A DNA stretch of 64,000 nucleotides from Blattabacterium cuenoti (GCF_014252035.1 NZ_CP059207.1:62001-126000), one strand, 5' to 3'; shown: positions 9,633 to 19,975, numbered from the stretch's first letter. The notes: generated by a model not told the origin, from the letters alone. Numbers and translations are program-made.

Positions 9633-10323
9633 TTATTTTTTGGTTTTGAACAAAATTCATTATAGATTTATTAGATCCGAAAAGAGTTAATATATCTCCT
9701 TTTTGTAAAATTGTGTTTCCTGTTACTAATCCTATTACTTTCCTTGTAGACTTAACTTTAGAACATATAGAGCTTTTTTTAAAATCTCGTATTACAGTTA
9801 TTAAAGATACTGAATACTTTTTCGTCAATTCTAAACTTTTAACAGATTTTCCACTAAAAGTAGATGGAGAAAAAACTTCTGCTATAGAATGTTTATTATC
9901 TACTTTAAAATAATCTAAAGCATAATTAAAAGATATTTGTTTAGTTAGTCTGAAAGCAGCATCTTGTTCTGGGTGCACTACATCATTAATTCCCATAGCT
10001 TCTAATATAGTATCATGTATTTTAGATAAAGACCTGCTAACTATTCTTAAATTTTTATATTTTTTTAGTATAGCTGTAGTTACTATTGATGCACCTTCAT
10101 TTTCTCCAATAGCAACAATACCTAAGTCAGCTTGTTGTATGGGTAAGTTTTTATAAGCAGCTTCATTATTCGCATCCATACATACTACATTTGCAATGTG
10201 ATCTTTTAATAAATCTACTTTTTCCATTTTATAGTCTATACCAAATACTTCATGACCATTATCTGTCAAATTTAAAGCTAAAGAACTTCCAAAATTTCCT
10301 AATCCAATAATTATAATTTTCAT
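9625..10323 (-). CDS. trkA: Potassium uptake regulatory subunit, TrkA/KtrA family
   Basis: A cytoplasmic RCK protein that binds nucleotide and gates a potassium channel. The N-terminal Rossmann fold shows IIGLGNFGSSLA near residues 5-16 and an acidic Asp at the end of beta-2 (GIDYKM). The last 80 residues form the RCK_C (TrkA-C) domain, with FSGKSVKSLEL and a conserved ending ILQKGDILTLFG. At 232 residues with one RCK unit it resembles the Ktr type rather than double-unit E. coli TrkA. Its partner trkH is immediately upstream, 13 bases away, and hemD overlaps its 3' end. Confidence 0.88.
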   Translation of the reverse strand: MKIIIIGLGNFGSSLALNLTDNGHEVFGIDYKMEKVDLLKDHIANVVCMDANNEAAYKNLPIQQADLGIVAIGENEGASIVTTAILKKYKNLRIVSRSLSKIHDTILEAMGINDVVHPEQDAAFRLTKQISFNYALDYFKVDNKHSIAEVFSPSTFSGKSVKSLELTKKYSVSLITVIRDFKKSSICSKVKSTRKVIGLVTGNTILQKGDILTLFGSNKSIMNFVQNQKIND

Positions 10324-10336
10324 GTTACTGATTACA

Positions 10337-12091
10337 CTAATTAATAAGTATATATCCTTTAGGATATTTATAATAATGAGAATGAATTTTATTGTTTCTT
10401 AATAAACTAATCATGACATTAAAAATACCAATTCTTCCTAATAACATTAAAAATATTAATATTAATTTGCTTTTATCAGATAGACTAGAAGTAATTCCTA
10501 AAGATAATCCAGTTGTTGAAAAAGCAGAAAAAGCCTCAAAAACTACTGATAAAATATTTTTTTCAGGATCTAAAAAAACAATCAATAAAATACCTACATA
10601 TATTACAAACAAAGATAATATAATAATCGAAAAAGCTAAACGAATTGACTCTATAGGAATTTCTTTTCTTTGTATTTCTAACCTATTATTCCCTCTAGAT
10701 AAAGAAATAATATTTATCAAAGCTAGTGAAAAAGTACTAGTTTTAATTCCACCTCCTGTTGATCCTGGAGATGCTCCTACCCACATTAAAAAAATAGTGA
10801 ACAATATAGTTACTGGAGATAAAACATTCATATTTAACACATGAAATCCTGCGGTTCTAGATGTTGCAGATGAAAAAAAAGCAGCAATCCATTTTCCACA
10901 AAAAGAATGATGTTCTAATAAAGAATAGTAATATTCATTAATATAGAAAAATATGGTACCAATAAAAAGCAAAAAAAATGTAGTAATTATAACTATTTTT
11001 GTATTTAAAGATATAATATGAATAGGATATTTGAAATATTCATCTCTAAAAATCTTATAGAAACACCTTTTTACAGTTAACCATAAATATGTAAAAAAAT
11101 TAAATAATATATTGAAACCTATTCCACCTAGTATTAATAAAAAAGCAATAATTAATTGTAAAAAATAATTAAATCTTATGGATTTAGAATAAAGACCTTG
11201 ACTAAGTATAGAAAATCCACTATTACAAAAAGATGATATAGAATGAAAAAAAGAAAAAAATAAAGGGTTATCACAACCTATTATTTTTTTATCTTTAATA
11301 GAAAGATAAATCAAAATAGCACCTATAAATTCGACTGTTAATGTAAATAATACTACTTTAACAGCTAAAGTTAGTACATTATTTGTTGTTTTAACATTTA
11401 AAAAATTACTTACATATATAGCTTCTTTAAAAGAAAATCCATTTTTAAAAAAATAACTAAAAAAAGAAGTTATAGTTAAAATTCCTAATCCACCTAATTC
11501 TACTAAAGTTAAAATGATAATTTTTCCTGAATAAGTAAAATCTTTTTCTGTATCTAATACAGTTAACCCTGTGACACATACAGCGCTAGTAGAAGTAAAT
11601 AAAGCATCTATAAATGAAATTTTATTTTTTTTAGTAGAAGATGGTAACATTAATAAAATAGATCCTAACAGAGATAATAAAACGAAACTTGTAATAAAAA
11701 TAAAAGCAGGATTATGTATTTTAACATAAATGATTCTCATCAGATAAGTAATCTGAATTAATAGATATAAAATTAAACTGATAAATAAATAAATTTTCAA
11801 ATCTTTTTGAATTTTTCCATGATTAAGTATAATTCTTATGAAAGAAAAAAAAAGAGCAATTAATAATATGAAAAAAGAAAAATAAATCATTGATTTATAA
11901 CTTTTTTCTATATTCTTATCAAACAAAATAAATATATGCAAAATACTTATCGTTAGAACAATGCTTATAATTACTTTTGTATTAAATAAATGATGATCTA
12001 TTTTGTTTTTCCATCCAAAATATATGATCATATAAATAAATACAATTGGAATAGTAAATAATAAAATATTCCGTAATTTTATTTGAATCAT
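10337..12091 (-). CDS. trkH: Potassium transporter membrane subunit, TrkH/KtrB family
   Basis: A 584-residue membrane protein with the four pore-helix signatures of the K+ transporter superfamily: TSTSAVCVTGLT, SSFCNSGFS, SATSRTAGF and FSAFSTTGLS. The motif GSTGGGIKT near residue 430 is the strongly conserved loop of TrkH/KtrB. An extra N-terminal block of about four hydrophobic helices precedes the first pore. It acts with the RCK protein encoded next in the operon. The start codon overlaps the hemC stop (ATGA type), so translation is probably coupled. Confidence 0.9.
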   Translation of the reverse strand: MIQIKLRNILLFTIPIVFIYMIIYFGWKNKIDHHLFNTKVIISIVLTISILHIFILFDKNIEKSYKSMIYFSFFILLIALFFSFIRIILNHGKIQKDLKIYLFISLILYLLIQITYLMRIIYVKIHNPAFIFITSFVLLSLLGSILLMLPSSTKKNKISFIDALFTSTSAVCVTGLTVLDTEKDFTYSGKIIILTLVELGGLGILTITSFFSYFFKNGFSFKEAIYVSNFLNVKTTNNVLTLAVKVVLFTLTVEFIGAILIYLSIKDKKIIGCDNPLFFSFFHSISSFCNSGFSILSQGLYSKSIRFNYFLQLIIAFLLILGGIGFNILFNFFTYLWLTVKRCFYKIFRDEYFKYPIHIISLNTKIVIITTFFLLFIGTIFFYINEYYYSLLEHHSFCGKWIAAFFSSATSRTAGFHVLNMNVLSPVTILFTIFLMWVGASPGSTGGGIKTSTFSLALINIISLSRGNNRLEIQRKEIPIESIRLAFSIIILSLFVIYVGILLIVFLDPEKNILSVVFEAFSAFSTTGLSLGITSSLSDKSKLILIFLMLLGRIGIFNVMISLLRNNKIHSHYYKYPKGYILIN

Positions 12092-13035
12092 AGTTTATTA
12101 TGAAATATTTTTTTGTTTTCTTCAAGAATTTTTCCACCACCTTGTTTTAAAATCAATTTTGCACATTTAAATCCTATATTTTTATAATCAGTACTTTTTA
12201 TTGTTTTTTTTATTTTTTGCACACCATCTAAACTCAGTAAAACACCAGTAAAATAAATAATTTTATTTTTAATGACGGCATGTCCTCCTATAGGACTCAT
12301 ACATCCTCCAGATAATGTACTTAAAAATTGACGTTCTATATTAGCAGATAATCTAGTTTCTTTATCATCTAATTTTTTTGTTAACAAGTTGATATTATTA
12401 TTTTTTTTAAGAGTAGAAATTACAATAATTCCTTGTCCAGGGGATGGTATCATCCAATCTAATATTTCGTAACTGAATAATTTATAATATTTAAAATTTT
12501 TTAATAATCCCAATCTTTCTAATCCTACTTGAGCAAAAATAGCTGCATTCCAAGGATTTTTAGATAATTTTTTTAATCTAGTATTAATATTTCCTCTTAA
12601 ACCAATAATAGTGTGATATGGATATTTATTTTTCCAAAAAGCAGCTCTTCTTAAACTACCTGTAGCTATTATAGCATGAGTATTAGAATTATATAAAAAA
12701 TTACTTGAACCTTTGTACACTAACAAATCCAAAGGGCTTCCTCTTTTTAAAAAAGCAGAAAGTACTATTTCATTTGGAAGATGAATTGGTACATCTTTTA
12801 AAGAATGAACAACCATATCAATTTTTCCTGATAGCATAATATTGGTTAATTTTTTGGTAAAAACTCCTATTTTGTTCATAGTATGAATAGGCATATTTTG
12901 AATTAAATCTCCTTCGGATTTCATTAAAAATAATTTAGATGGATACCCCTCTTGATGAAGATAATACTGAACTTTTTTTGCTTGATATATAGCTAAAGGA
13001 GTATCTCTTGTTCCAATTCTAATAATTTTTTCCAA
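12088..13035 (-). CDS. hemC: Hydroxymethylbilane synthase (porphobilinogen deaminase)
   Basis: HemC polymerises four porphobilinogen units into hydroxymethylbilane in haem synthesis. Family motifs are visible in order: RIGTRDTPLAIYQA at the start, HSLKDVP near residue 98, GSLRRAA near 128 and RGNINTRL. The segment SGGCMSPIGG near residue 245 carries the Cys that binds the dipyrromethane cofactor. Length 315 is normal. It heads a hemC-trkH-trkA-hemD run with overlapping or nearly abutting ends. Confidence 0.93.
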   Translation of the reverse strand: MEKIIRIGTRDTPLAIYQAKKVQYYLHQEGYPSKLFLMKSEGDLIQNMPIHTMNKIGVFTKKLTNIMLSGKIDMVVHSLKDVPIHLPNEIVLSAFLKRGSPLDLLVYKGSSNFLYNSNTHAIIATGSLRRAAFWKNKYPYHTIIGLRGNINTRLKKLSKNPWNAAIFAQVGLERLGLLKNFKYYKLFSYEILDWMIPSPGQGIIVISTLKKNNNINLLTKKLDDKETRLSANIERQFLSTLSGGCMSPIGGHAVIKNKIIYFTGVLLSLDGVQKIKKTIKSTDYKNIGFKCAKLILKQGGGKILEENKKIFHNKL

Positions 13036-13059
13036 AAAAATTATATATTTAAATCAAAT

Positions 13060-13707
13060 TCACAGATAAAAAGGATAAAAATTTTCTATATTATGAAATT
13101 TTTTTTCAATAAATCTAATGTATGAAATATTAGACATATCTATTGCAGATGGATAAAATTTCGGTATAAAAAAAATATTTTTTTTATTAAAACAATTTTT
13201 TGAGAAAAAATCTACATTTCCTAATATAGATACTTTATTATTTTTTATATATTTTTCTTGCAATAAGTTTTTGTTAATATTTCTTATAGAAATATCGCTC
13301 AATTTTTTTTTTGATTTGTCAAAAAAACAAGTATAAAATGAATTTGATTTAGCATGTATCATTGGAATAAAAATCCCATTTTCATTATTATTAACATTTT
13401 GAACAAGAATAGTTAAAGAATCTATAGATAACAAAGGAATACCTAAAGACATACACAACCCTTTAGCTACAGATGATCCTATTCTTAAAGACGTATAAGA
13501 CCCTGGTCCCCTACTGATACAAATAGAATTTAAATAATTTAAATCAATATTAGAAATTTTTATAGCATATTTTATGAATACGTGCAATATTTCTGAATGA
13601 ATATTATTATCAAAACATTCTTCAACAGAAATTAATGTTTTACCATTTTTTGCTATGCTTACAGAACAATTTCTTGTAGAAGTTTCTAAATTTAGAATTA
13701 AACACAT
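13060..13707 (-). CDS. tsaB: tRNA threonylcarbamoyladenosine biosynthesis protein TsaB
   Basis: TsaB is the partner of TsaD in making t6A37 on ANN-decoding tRNAs. The N-terminal ILNLETSTRNCSVSIAKNG matches the ASKHA beginning of the family. The motif SRGPGSYTSLRIGSSVAKG (about residues 64-82) is the most diagnostic. At 215 residues it is close to the usual length, with a short C-terminal half. It lies 24 bases upstream of hemC on the same strand and is divergent from nadE. Confidence 0.9.
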   Translation of the reverse strand: MCLILNLETSTRNCSVSIAKNGKTLISVEECFDNNIHSEILHVFIKYAIKISNIDLNYLNSICISRGPGSYTSLRIGSSVAKGLCMSLGIPLLSIDSLTILVQNVNNNENGIFIPMIHAKSNSFYTCFFDKSKKKLSDISIRNINKNLLQEKYIKNNKVSILGNVDFFSKNCFNKKNIFFIPKFYPSAIDMSNISYIRFIEKKFHNIENFYPFYL

Positions 13708-13753
13708 AAAAATTTATTATAAAAATTGTAAAATTAGAAAATAACAATTAACA

Positions 13754-14572
13754 ATGTTGAAAACAAAAAAAATAGTAGAATATATCGTTTCTTGGTTAAA
13801 AAAATATATACAAAAATATAAATCAAATGGTTTTATTATTGGAATATCCGGTGGTGTTGATTCTTCTTTAACTTCACTTTTAGTGGCTAAAACAAAGTTT
13901 CCAACAATAGTATTAGAAATGCCAATTTTAGAAAAAAAAAATTTTTTATCAAAAAAACATGTAACATTTTTAAAATCTAAATTTAAAAATGTTAATTATT
14001 TGAAAAAAGACTTATCTGATATATATGTTTCTTTCTGTAAAATAATGAATGTAAATAACAAAAAAAAAGATGAAAAAACTTTACTATCGTTAGCAAATGT
14101 AAAATCTCGTTTTCGTATGTTAACCTTATATTATTATGCTAACAAAAAAAACTACCTAGTTGTAGGAACTGGTAATAAAATAGAAGATTTTGGAGTAGGA
14201 TTTTTTACAAAATATGGAGATGGGGGAGTTGATTTACAACCCATAGCAGATTTAATGAAAAGTGAAATTTTTCTTTTAGCTAAAGAGTTAAATATTCCTA
14301 GTGAAATTCAAAATGCAAATCCAACTGATGGTTTATGGGAAGATAAACGAACTGATGAAGATCAACTTGGTGCAAGTTATGAAGAATTAGAATGGGCTAT
14401 GAACATTTTTGAAAATAATACTATAAAACATCATAATACAAATTTTTCTTATCAAGAATCTAAAATTCTCGAAAAATATTATAATCTTCATAAAAAAAAT
14501 CATCATAAAATAAAACCCATACCTATATGTAAAATTCCTGATTATTTAAAAAATAATATGCATAAACATTGA
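13754..14572 (+). CDS. nadE: NH3-dependent NAD+ synthetase
   Basis: NadE amidates nicotinate adenine dinucleotide to NAD+. The PP-loop IGISGGVDSSLTSLL is at residues about 28-42. Further family motifs are VKSRFRMLTLYYYAN, VGTGNKIEDFGVGFFTKYGDGGVDLQPI and PTDGLWEDKRTDEDQLG. There is no glutaminase domain, so this is the ammonia-dependent form. Length 272 residues is normal. The start is the first ATG, with 46 bases to the divergent tsaB gene. Confidence 0.93.
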   Translation: MLKTKKIVEYIVSWLKKYIQKYKSNGFIIGISGGVDSSLTSLLVAKTKFPTIVLEMPILEKKNFLSKKHVTFLKSKFKNVNYLKKDLSDIYVSFCKIMNVNNKKKDEKTLLSLANVKSRFRMLTLYYYANKKNYLVVGTGNKIEDFGVGFFTKYGDGGVDLQPIADLMKSEIFLLAKELNIPSEIQNANPTDGLWEDKRTDEDQLGASYEELEWAMNIFENNTIKHHNTNFSYQESKILEKYYNLHKKNHHKIKPIPICKIPDYLKNNMHKH

Positions 14573-14592
14573 TAGCATTTTAGCATCTATCA
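14570..14592 (+). terminator. Weak hairpin at the end of nadE
   Basis: Starting at the nadE stop codon, arms TGATAG and CTATCA flank an 11-base loop. The stem is only 6 bp and there is no T tract, so terminator function is uncertain. Confidence 0.25.
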
Positions 14593-14624
14593 AAAACTTG
14601 AAAAGTTTACAAAAATCCTTTTCG

Positions 14625-14632
14625 TAAATTTG
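14625..14632 (+). promoter_or_regulatory. Candidate -7 element for folE
   Basis: TAAATTTG matches TAnnTTTG 15 bases before the folE start. A TTG lies at 14598-14600, but the 24-base spacing is longer than usual for Bacteroidetes promoters. Confidence 0.3.
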
Positions 14633-14647
14633 CTGTTTACATAGATT

Positions 14648-15352
14648 ATGTTCTATTCTGTTATGATAATAGAAGAAAATAAAAATAATACTTTATCGTG
14701 TATTGAAAAAAATAAAATTTATGATAATTTTAATCATAAAAATCACTCCAGAATAGTATCAATATGTGATAAAGATAAAATTGAAAAAATAGAAAAACAT
14801 TTCTTTCATATTATGAAAGTTTTAGGATTAGATATGAATGATGATAGTTTACAGAAAACTCCTCATAGGGTAGCTAGTATGTTTATAAAAGAAACATTTA
14901 GTGGACTTAATCCTAAAAATATACCAAAGTCTTCCACTTTTGAAAATAAGTACAAATATAATCAAATGTTGATAGAAAAAAATATAACTCTTTATTCCAC
15001 ATGTGAACATCATTTTCTACCTATTATAGGAAAAGCTCATGTAGGTTATATTTCTAATGGAAAAGTATTAGGTTTATCTAAAATTAATAGAATAGTAGAT
15101 TTTTATGCAAAAAGACCACAGGTTCAAGAACGTCTTACAGTACAAATTGTTGAATATTTAAAAAAAATTCTTTCTACAGATAATGTAGCTTGTGTTATAG
15201 AAGCAAAACATTTATGTGTTAATTCTAGAGGTATAAAAGACATAGATAGCAGTACGATTACTACTGAATTAGTAGGGGATTTTAAGAATAATTCAGATAT
15301 AAGGAGTGAATTTTTACACCATATTGGAATTTTTCAAAAAAATGGAATATAA
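14648..15352 (+). CDS. folE: GTP cyclohydrolase I
   Basis: FolE converts GTP to dihydroneopterin triphosphate, the first step of folate/pterin synthesis. The catalytic core starts near residue 45, after a poorly conserved Asn-rich leader. Zinc and active-site residues are visible in [12 protein letters not shown] (Cys119, His121, His122) and in [11 protein letters not shown] near residue 190, which carries the second Cys ligand. [22 protein letters not shown] is the family signature region. A second in-frame ATG at 14663 is possible. The 3' end overlaps the true cysS start by 11 bases. Confidence 0.93.
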   Translation: MFYSVMIIEENKNNTLSCIEKNKIYDNFNHKNHSRIVSICDKDKIEKIEKHFFHIMKVLGLDMNDDSLQKTPHRVASMFIKETFSGLNPKNIPKSSTFENKYKYNQMLIEKNITLYSTCEHHFLPIIGKAHVGYISNGKVLGLSKINRIVDFYAKRPQVQERLTVQIVEYLKKILSTDNVACVIEAKHLCVNSRGIKDIDSSTITTELVGDFKNNSDIRSEFLHHIGIFQKNGI

Positions 15353-16850
15353 GAATACAGCAAAAAATAATTTGAGAATATATAATTCTTTAACAGGAAA
15401 AAAAGAGCTATTTTATCCTATTCATAATGATTATGTAGGAATATACGTTTGTGGCCCCACTGTTTATAACCATTTACATTTAGGTAATTGTAGAACTTTT
15501 ATATTATTTGATGTTGTTTTTCGCTATTTTCAACATTTAGGATATAAAGTTCGTTATGTTAGAAATATAACAGATGTAGGACATTTAGAAAACAATAATG
15601 GACAAAGTGAAGATGATAAAATTAACAAAAGATCTAAAATAGAGGGATTAGAACCAATGGAAATTGTACAAAAATATACTATTTCTTTTCATAATATATT
15701 AAATACTCTAAATTTATTACCTCCTAATATAGAACCTACAGCTACAGGACATATAATAGAACAAATAGATATGGTTAAAGATCTTATTAATAAAAAATTA
15801 GCATATGAAGTTAATGGATCTGTTTATTTTAATGTAAGAAAATATAATAAAAATTATTCTTATGGAATACTTAGCCGTAACAATTTTCATCAATTAATTA
15901 ACAAAAATCTAAATTTTTTAGAAGATAAATATTATTATCAAGATTTTTCTATTTGGAAAAAAGTAAATCCCAATCATATCATGGGATGGAATTCTCCATG
16001 GGGAAAAGGAATACCTGGTTGGCATACAGAGTGTACTGTTATGAGTACAAAATATTTGGGAAAAAATTTTGATATTCATGGAGGTGGAATAGATTTAAAA
16101 TTTCCTCATCATGAATGTGAGATAGCACAGGCTAAAAGTTTCTATACTACCGAAAAAAATAGTAGTAATAATCTAGCAAATTATTGGATGCATACAAATA
16201 TGCTGACTTTAGATGGAAAAAAAATGAGTAAATCTAAAGGTAATTTTATTGAATTAAGAAATCTTTTTTTAATAAGAAAAAAAAATGATTGTTTTCCTAA
16301 TATTATTAGATTTTTTGTTTTACAATCTCATTACAGAAGTATTCTAAATTTTTCAGAAAAATCTTTATTAGATGCCGAAAAAGGATTTAAAAAAATTTTT
16401 CTTTCATTAAATATCATTAATGATGCTTGTCAAAATAGATTTACAAAAAAAAATAATAACGAAACATCATCATCCTTTGATACATCAAAGTGGATTCATT
16501 CATGTTATCAAGCAATAAATGATGATTTTAATACCCCTTTATTAATTTCTCTTTTATTTAAAGTATCTAATATAGTCACTGATGCAAATGAAATAGAAAA
16601 AATATCCGATATTTTTTTGTTAAAAAAATATATAAATCATTTTTTTTTCGAAATACTCGGTTTTAAAAAAGAGGATAATCAAACAAATGTTTCAAAAGAA
16701 AAATTAAAAAAACTTGAAATTCTTGTAAATAGATTAATACAATTTAGAAAAGAAGAAAGAGAGAAAAAAAATTGGTTTATTTCCGATAAAATACGAAAAG
16801 AATTATACAATATAGGTATTTCATTGCATGATAAATCAATTAATAAATAA
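15342..16850 (+). CDS. cysS: Cysteinyl-tRNA synthetase
   Basis: A class I synthetase charging tRNA-Cys. Motifs: [13 protein letters not shown] (residues 37-49), containing the first zinc Cys and the HIGH-type sequence; WHTECTVMS and HHECEIAQ, with further zinc ligands; and KMSKSKGNF near residue 294. An open frame extends upstream to an ATG at 15306, deep inside folE. I choose ATG 15342 ([10 protein letters not shown]), which leaves an 11-base overlap and matches the usual short N-terminus before [12 protein letters not shown]. Length 502 residues is normal. Confidence 0.92.
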   Translation: MEYKNTAKNNLRIYNSLTGKKELFYPIHNDYVGIYVCGPTVYNHLHLGNCRTFILFDVVFRYFQHLGYKVRYVRNITDVGHLENNNGQSEDDKINKRSKIEGLEPMEIVQKYTISFHNILNTLNLLPPNIEPTATGHIIEQIDMVKDLINKKLAYEVNGSVYFNVRKYNKNYSYGILSRNNFHQLINKNLNFLEDKYYYQDFSIWKKVNPNHIMGWNSPWGKGIPGWHTECTVMSTKYLGKNFDIHGGGIDLKFPHHECEIAQAKSFYTTEKNSSNNLANYWMHTNMLTLDGKKMSKSKGNFIELRNLFLIRKKNDCFPNIIRFFVLQSHYRSILNFSEKSLLDAEKGFKKIFLSLNIINDACQNRFTKKNNNETSSSFDTSKWIHSCYQAINDDFNTPLLISLLFKVSNIVTDANEIEKISDIFLLKKYINHFFFEILGFKKEDNQTNVSKEKLKKLEILVNRLIQFRKEEREKKNWFISDKIRKELYNIGISLHDKSINK

Positions 16851-16866
16851 GAATAATGCAGCAGAA

Positions 16867-18015
16867 TTAATAAATTAAAGCTTGATTAATATCTTCTATT
16901 AAATCTTCAATATTTTCAATTCCAAGAGAAAGTCGAATTAAAGAATCCTGTATACCAGCAGCCCTCCTAGTTTCAGATGGAGTAGACTTATGCGTCATAG
17001 TAGCTGGATGACAAATCAAACTTTTGGTTCCTCCTAAACTTTCTGCTAGTTTAAATATCTTTGTAGAAGTTACAATTTCTTTCGCTGAATCTATTGTATC
17101 TTTTTTTAAACTAAAAGAAACAATTCCTCCGAAATATTTTTGTTGTTTTGATGCAATATTATGGTTTTTATGATTAATTAATCCTGGATAATATATTTTA
17201 TCAATACAGTATTTTTTATTTTCTTCTAAAAAAGAAGCAATTTCAAATGCATTTCTAGATTGTTTTTTTATACGTAAATATAATGTTTGAGCTCCTCTTA
17301 TCGTTAACCAACAATCAATAGGTGATAATACTCCCCCTGTTGCATTCTGAATATATTTTAGCTTTTCATAAATATTTTGATTATTTACTGTAATTAATCC
17401 AGCTAATACGTCTGAATGTCCTGCTAAATATTTTGTAGCACTGTGAATGACTATATCGGCTCCCAATTTAATAGGGTTTTGAATGGCTGGAGAAGCAAAA
17501 GTATTATCAACTACAACTAAAATTTTTTCGTTAATATTTTTGCATTGATTACTTATAGATTTTATATCTGATATTTTTAATGTAGGATTCGTAGGAGTTT
17601 CTAACCATATTAATTTAGTTTCTTTAGTAATAAATGACAATACTTCATCAGCATTTGTTGTATCTACAAATTTTGTCCTCACACCAAATCGATTATACAA
17701 GTCTAACAAACGAAAAGTTCCTCCATAAATATCATCAACAGCAACTATTTCATCTCCATATTTTAGCAATTTTAAAACAGCATCAATGGATGCTAACCCA
17801 GATGAAAAAGCTATACTACCATAACCATATTCTAGTTTTGTAATTAAATCTTCAAGAATTTTCCTTGTAGGATTATTTGTTCTTGTATAATCATACCCTT
17901 TATGAACTCCTGGAGCTTCTTGTACATAAGTTGATGTTTGGTATATTGGCGTAGAAATAGATCCTGTAAGAGGATCTGATGAAATACTTTGAATAAGTCT
18001 TGTTTCTTCCTTCAT
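16867..18015 (-). CDS. Cys/Met metabolism PLP-dependent enzyme (cystathionine gamma-synthase/lyase type)
   Basis: A fold-type I PLP enzyme of transsulfuration: either cystathionine gamma-synthase/O-acylhomoserine sulfhydrylase or a cystathionine lyase. The PLP lysine is in HSATKYLAGHSDVLAG. Other motifs are YDYTRTNNPTR, ATGGVLSPIDCWLTIRG and LGGTKSLICHPATMTH. The frame opens further upstream at 18111, but ATG 18015 (MKEETRLIQSIS) gives the family's usual N-terminus. A candidate -7 element at 18046-18053 would lie inside the longer version. Sequence alone does not separate the synthase from the lyase. No other sulfur gene is near. Confidence 0.85.
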   Translation of the reverse strand: MKEETRLIQSISSDPLTGSISTPIYQTSTYVQEAPGVHKGYDYTRTNNPTRKILEDLITKLEYGYGSIAFSSGLASIDAVLKLLKYGDEIVAVDDIYGGTFRLLDLYNRFGVRTKFVDTTNADEVLSFITKETKLIWLETPTNPTLKISDIKSISNQCKNINEKILVVVDNTFASPAIQNPIKLGADIVIHSATKYLAGHSDVLAGLITVNNQNIYEKLKYIQNATGGVLSPIDCWLTIRGAQTLYLRIKKQSRNAFEIASFLEENKKYCIDKIYYPGLINHKNHNIASKQQKYFGGIVSFSLKKDTIDSAKEIVTSTKIFKLAESLGGTKSLICHPATMTHKSTPSETRRAAGIQDSLIRLSLGIENIEDLIEDINQALIY

Positions 18016-18045
18016 TGTAGATAAAATTTCACATAAAATTGTATA

Positions 18046-18053
18046 CAAATGTA
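18046..18053 (-). promoter_or_regulatory. Candidate -7 element for the transsulfuration gene
   Basis: On the minus strand the bases read TACATTTG, matching TAnnTTTG, 30 bases ahead of the preferred start at 18015. It supports the shorter start over the one at 18111. Confidence 0.35.
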
Positions 18054-18122
18054 CTAATTCGAAAAATGAAAATTCAATTTTTTTAGGAAAATATTTTATA
18101 TTTAAGTACAATATTTTTTTAA

Positions 18123-18130
18123 TAAATTTG
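18123..18130 (+). promoter_or_regulatory. Candidate -7 element for the ATP synthase operon
   Basis: TAAATTTG matches TAnnTTTG and lies 36 bases before the atpB start, in the spacer divergent from the transsulfuration gene. No clear -33 TTG is seen. Confidence 0.33.
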
Positions 18131-18166
18131 TTTTATTTTATTTGTGATATGGTAGGACATTAGACT

Positions 18167-19213
18167 ATGAAAAATTTATTAAGAATAGTGAAGAAAAAAT
18201 ATTTTCTATTTTTGTTGATATTTATGTCTATTTTTTATGTTCAAGCTAGTGCTGCTAATAATAATGATATTAGTAATAGTAGATCAAATGAATCTATAGA
18301 TATAGCTAACACAATTATTAGTCATATCAGTGATTCTTATGAATGGCATATTATGGATTTTAACAAAAATAAAATAACCTTTTATTTACCAATAATATTA
18401 TGGAATAATGGATTGGAATGTTTTTCTTCTTCTGCTTTTTCGAAAGGAAATATAGTATTTGGAAAATATGGATGTTATAAAATACACCATGGAAAAATAT
18501 ATCTAACAGATAGTAAAGGGGATATTATTTATCATAAAAAAGTATGGAATTTTTCTATTACTAAAAATGTAGTATCTATATTTTTATCTTCTTTTTTATT
18601 ATGTTATCTATTTTTACGTATGAAATATAGTTATAAAAACTATCAAACCAAATGGAAATTGGCAATACTTTTAGAATATATTATTATATTTTTACGAAAT
18701 AATATTGCAATTCCAAATATAGGAAAAGATAAATATAAACCTTATTTTCCTTTTTTATTAACATCATTTTTTTTTATATTAATTAACAATTTAATGGGTT
18801 TGATCCCTATGTTCCCAAATATAACAGGAAATATAAGTGTTACTTTTACTTTAGCTACAATGACTTTTATTATTACTAATATTAATGCGAATAAAAATTA
18901 TTGGATTCACAATTTTTGGATGCCGGGAGTTCCAGTTGTAATTAAACTATTATTAGCTCCTATAGAATTTATTGGAATATTTATTAGACCATTAACTTTA
19001 TGTATTCGTCTATTTGCTAATATGACAGCTGGACATATACTTATTTTAAGTTTCATTTGTCTTATATTTATTTTTAAAAGTTTTTTTGTAGCAGGATTTT
19101 CGATAATTTTTGGATTTTTTATTTTTATATTAGAAATTATGGTTTCTTTTTTACAGGCTTTTATTTTTACAACTATATCTTCTCTTCTTATAGGTACAGC
19201 TGTAAAAAAATAA
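18167..19213 (+). CDS. atpB: F1Fo ATP synthase subunit a
   Basis: The stator channel subunit of the proton-translocating ATP synthase. Residues 1-29 form a signal peptide (ending VQASAA), followed by a soluble region of about 95 residues and then the membrane domain. Such an N-terminal extension is usual in Bacteroidetes. The essential channel Arg is in FIRPLTLCIRLFANMTAGH near residue 285. Length 348. First gene of atpBEFHAG. The beta and epsilon genes are not here, which is the usual Bacteroidetes arrangement. Confidence 0.93.
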   Translation: MKNLLRIVKKKYFLFLLIFMSIFYVQASAANNNDISNSRSNESIDIANTIISHISDSYEWHIMDFNKNKITFYLPIILWNNGLECFSSSAFSKGNIVFGKYGCYKIHHGKIYLTDSKGDIIYHKKVWNFSITKNVVSIFLSSFLLCYLFLRMKYSYKNYQTKWKLAILLEYIIIFLRNNIAIPNIGKDKYKPYFPFLLTSFFFILINNLMGLIPMFPNITGNISVTFTLATMTFIITNINANKNYWIHNFWMPGVPVVIKLLLAPIEFIGIFIRPLTLCIRLFANMTAGHILILSFICLIFIFKSFFVAGFSIIFGFFIFILEIMVSFLQAFIFTTISSLLIGTAVKK

Positions 19214-19244
19214 ATTATTACATGGAATTAAAAAATATTGTTAA

Positions 19245-19475
<231 letters not shown>

Positions 19476-19482
19476 TTTTAAT

Positions 19483-19971
19483 ATGGATTTAGTTACTCCT
19501 TCATTTGGTCTAATATTTTGGCATTCATTAATATTTTTGATACTTCTTTTTTTTCTGTCAAAATTTGCTTGGAAACCAATAATGAATTTTATTGACCAAA
19601 GAGAGGAAGTAATTAGAAAATCTATTGAAAAATCTTCTCAATTGAGAAAAGAATTTAAAAATATAGAAGACAAAAAAAACATAATTTTGAAAAAAGCTTT
19701 AAAAAAAAGAGACGTAATTTTAAAAGAAGCTATTCAAATAAAAAATAAAATAAAAATTGAAGCTAAACAAGAGAGTATTTTAGAAAGGGAAATAATGTTA
19801 AAGGAAACAGAAAAAATTATTCAAATGAAAAAAAAAGATGCTTTCAAGGAAATAAAAAATCAAATAGGGGAAATTTCCACTACAATAGCAGAAATAATAA
19901 TAAAAAAAAAATTAGATGAAAAAAATGATAAACAAATTATAAAAAATTTAATAGAAGAAAAATTCCACTGA
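19483..19971 (+). CDS. atpF: F1Fo ATP synthase subunit b
   Basis: The peripheral stalk subunit: one N-terminal membrane helix (residues about 8-28), the conserved FAWKPIMNFIDQREE junction, then a long charged, Lys/Glu-rich coiled coil to the end. Length 162 residues is normal. Position between atpE and atpH confirms the identity. The coiled coil is unusually rich in Lys and Ile, reflecting AT bias. Confidence 0.93.
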   Translation: MDLVTPSFGLIFWHSLIFLILLFFLSKFAWKPIMNFIDQREEVIRKSIEKSSQLRKEFKNIEDKKNIILKKALKKRDVILKEAIQIKNKIKIEAKQESILEREIMLKETEKIIQMKKKDAFKEIKNQIGEISTTIAEIIIKKKLDEKNDKQIIKNLIEEKFH

Positions 19972-19975
19972 AAAA

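Noticed and set aside
13166..13187. 22-bp A/T palindrome inside tsaB
   Set aside because: Built from two runs of eight A and eight T, it is likely by chance in this composition, unlike the mixed-sequence repeats in lepB, tatD and the GYDIA kinase.
15306..15341. Longer N-terminus for cysS
   Set aside because: It would overlap the folE C-terminus by 47 bases, whereas ATG 15342 gives the normal N-terminus.
18016..18111. Longer N-terminus for the transsulfuration enzyme
   Set aside because: The extension is not conserved in the family and would include a candidate promoter element. ATG 18015 gives the standard start.
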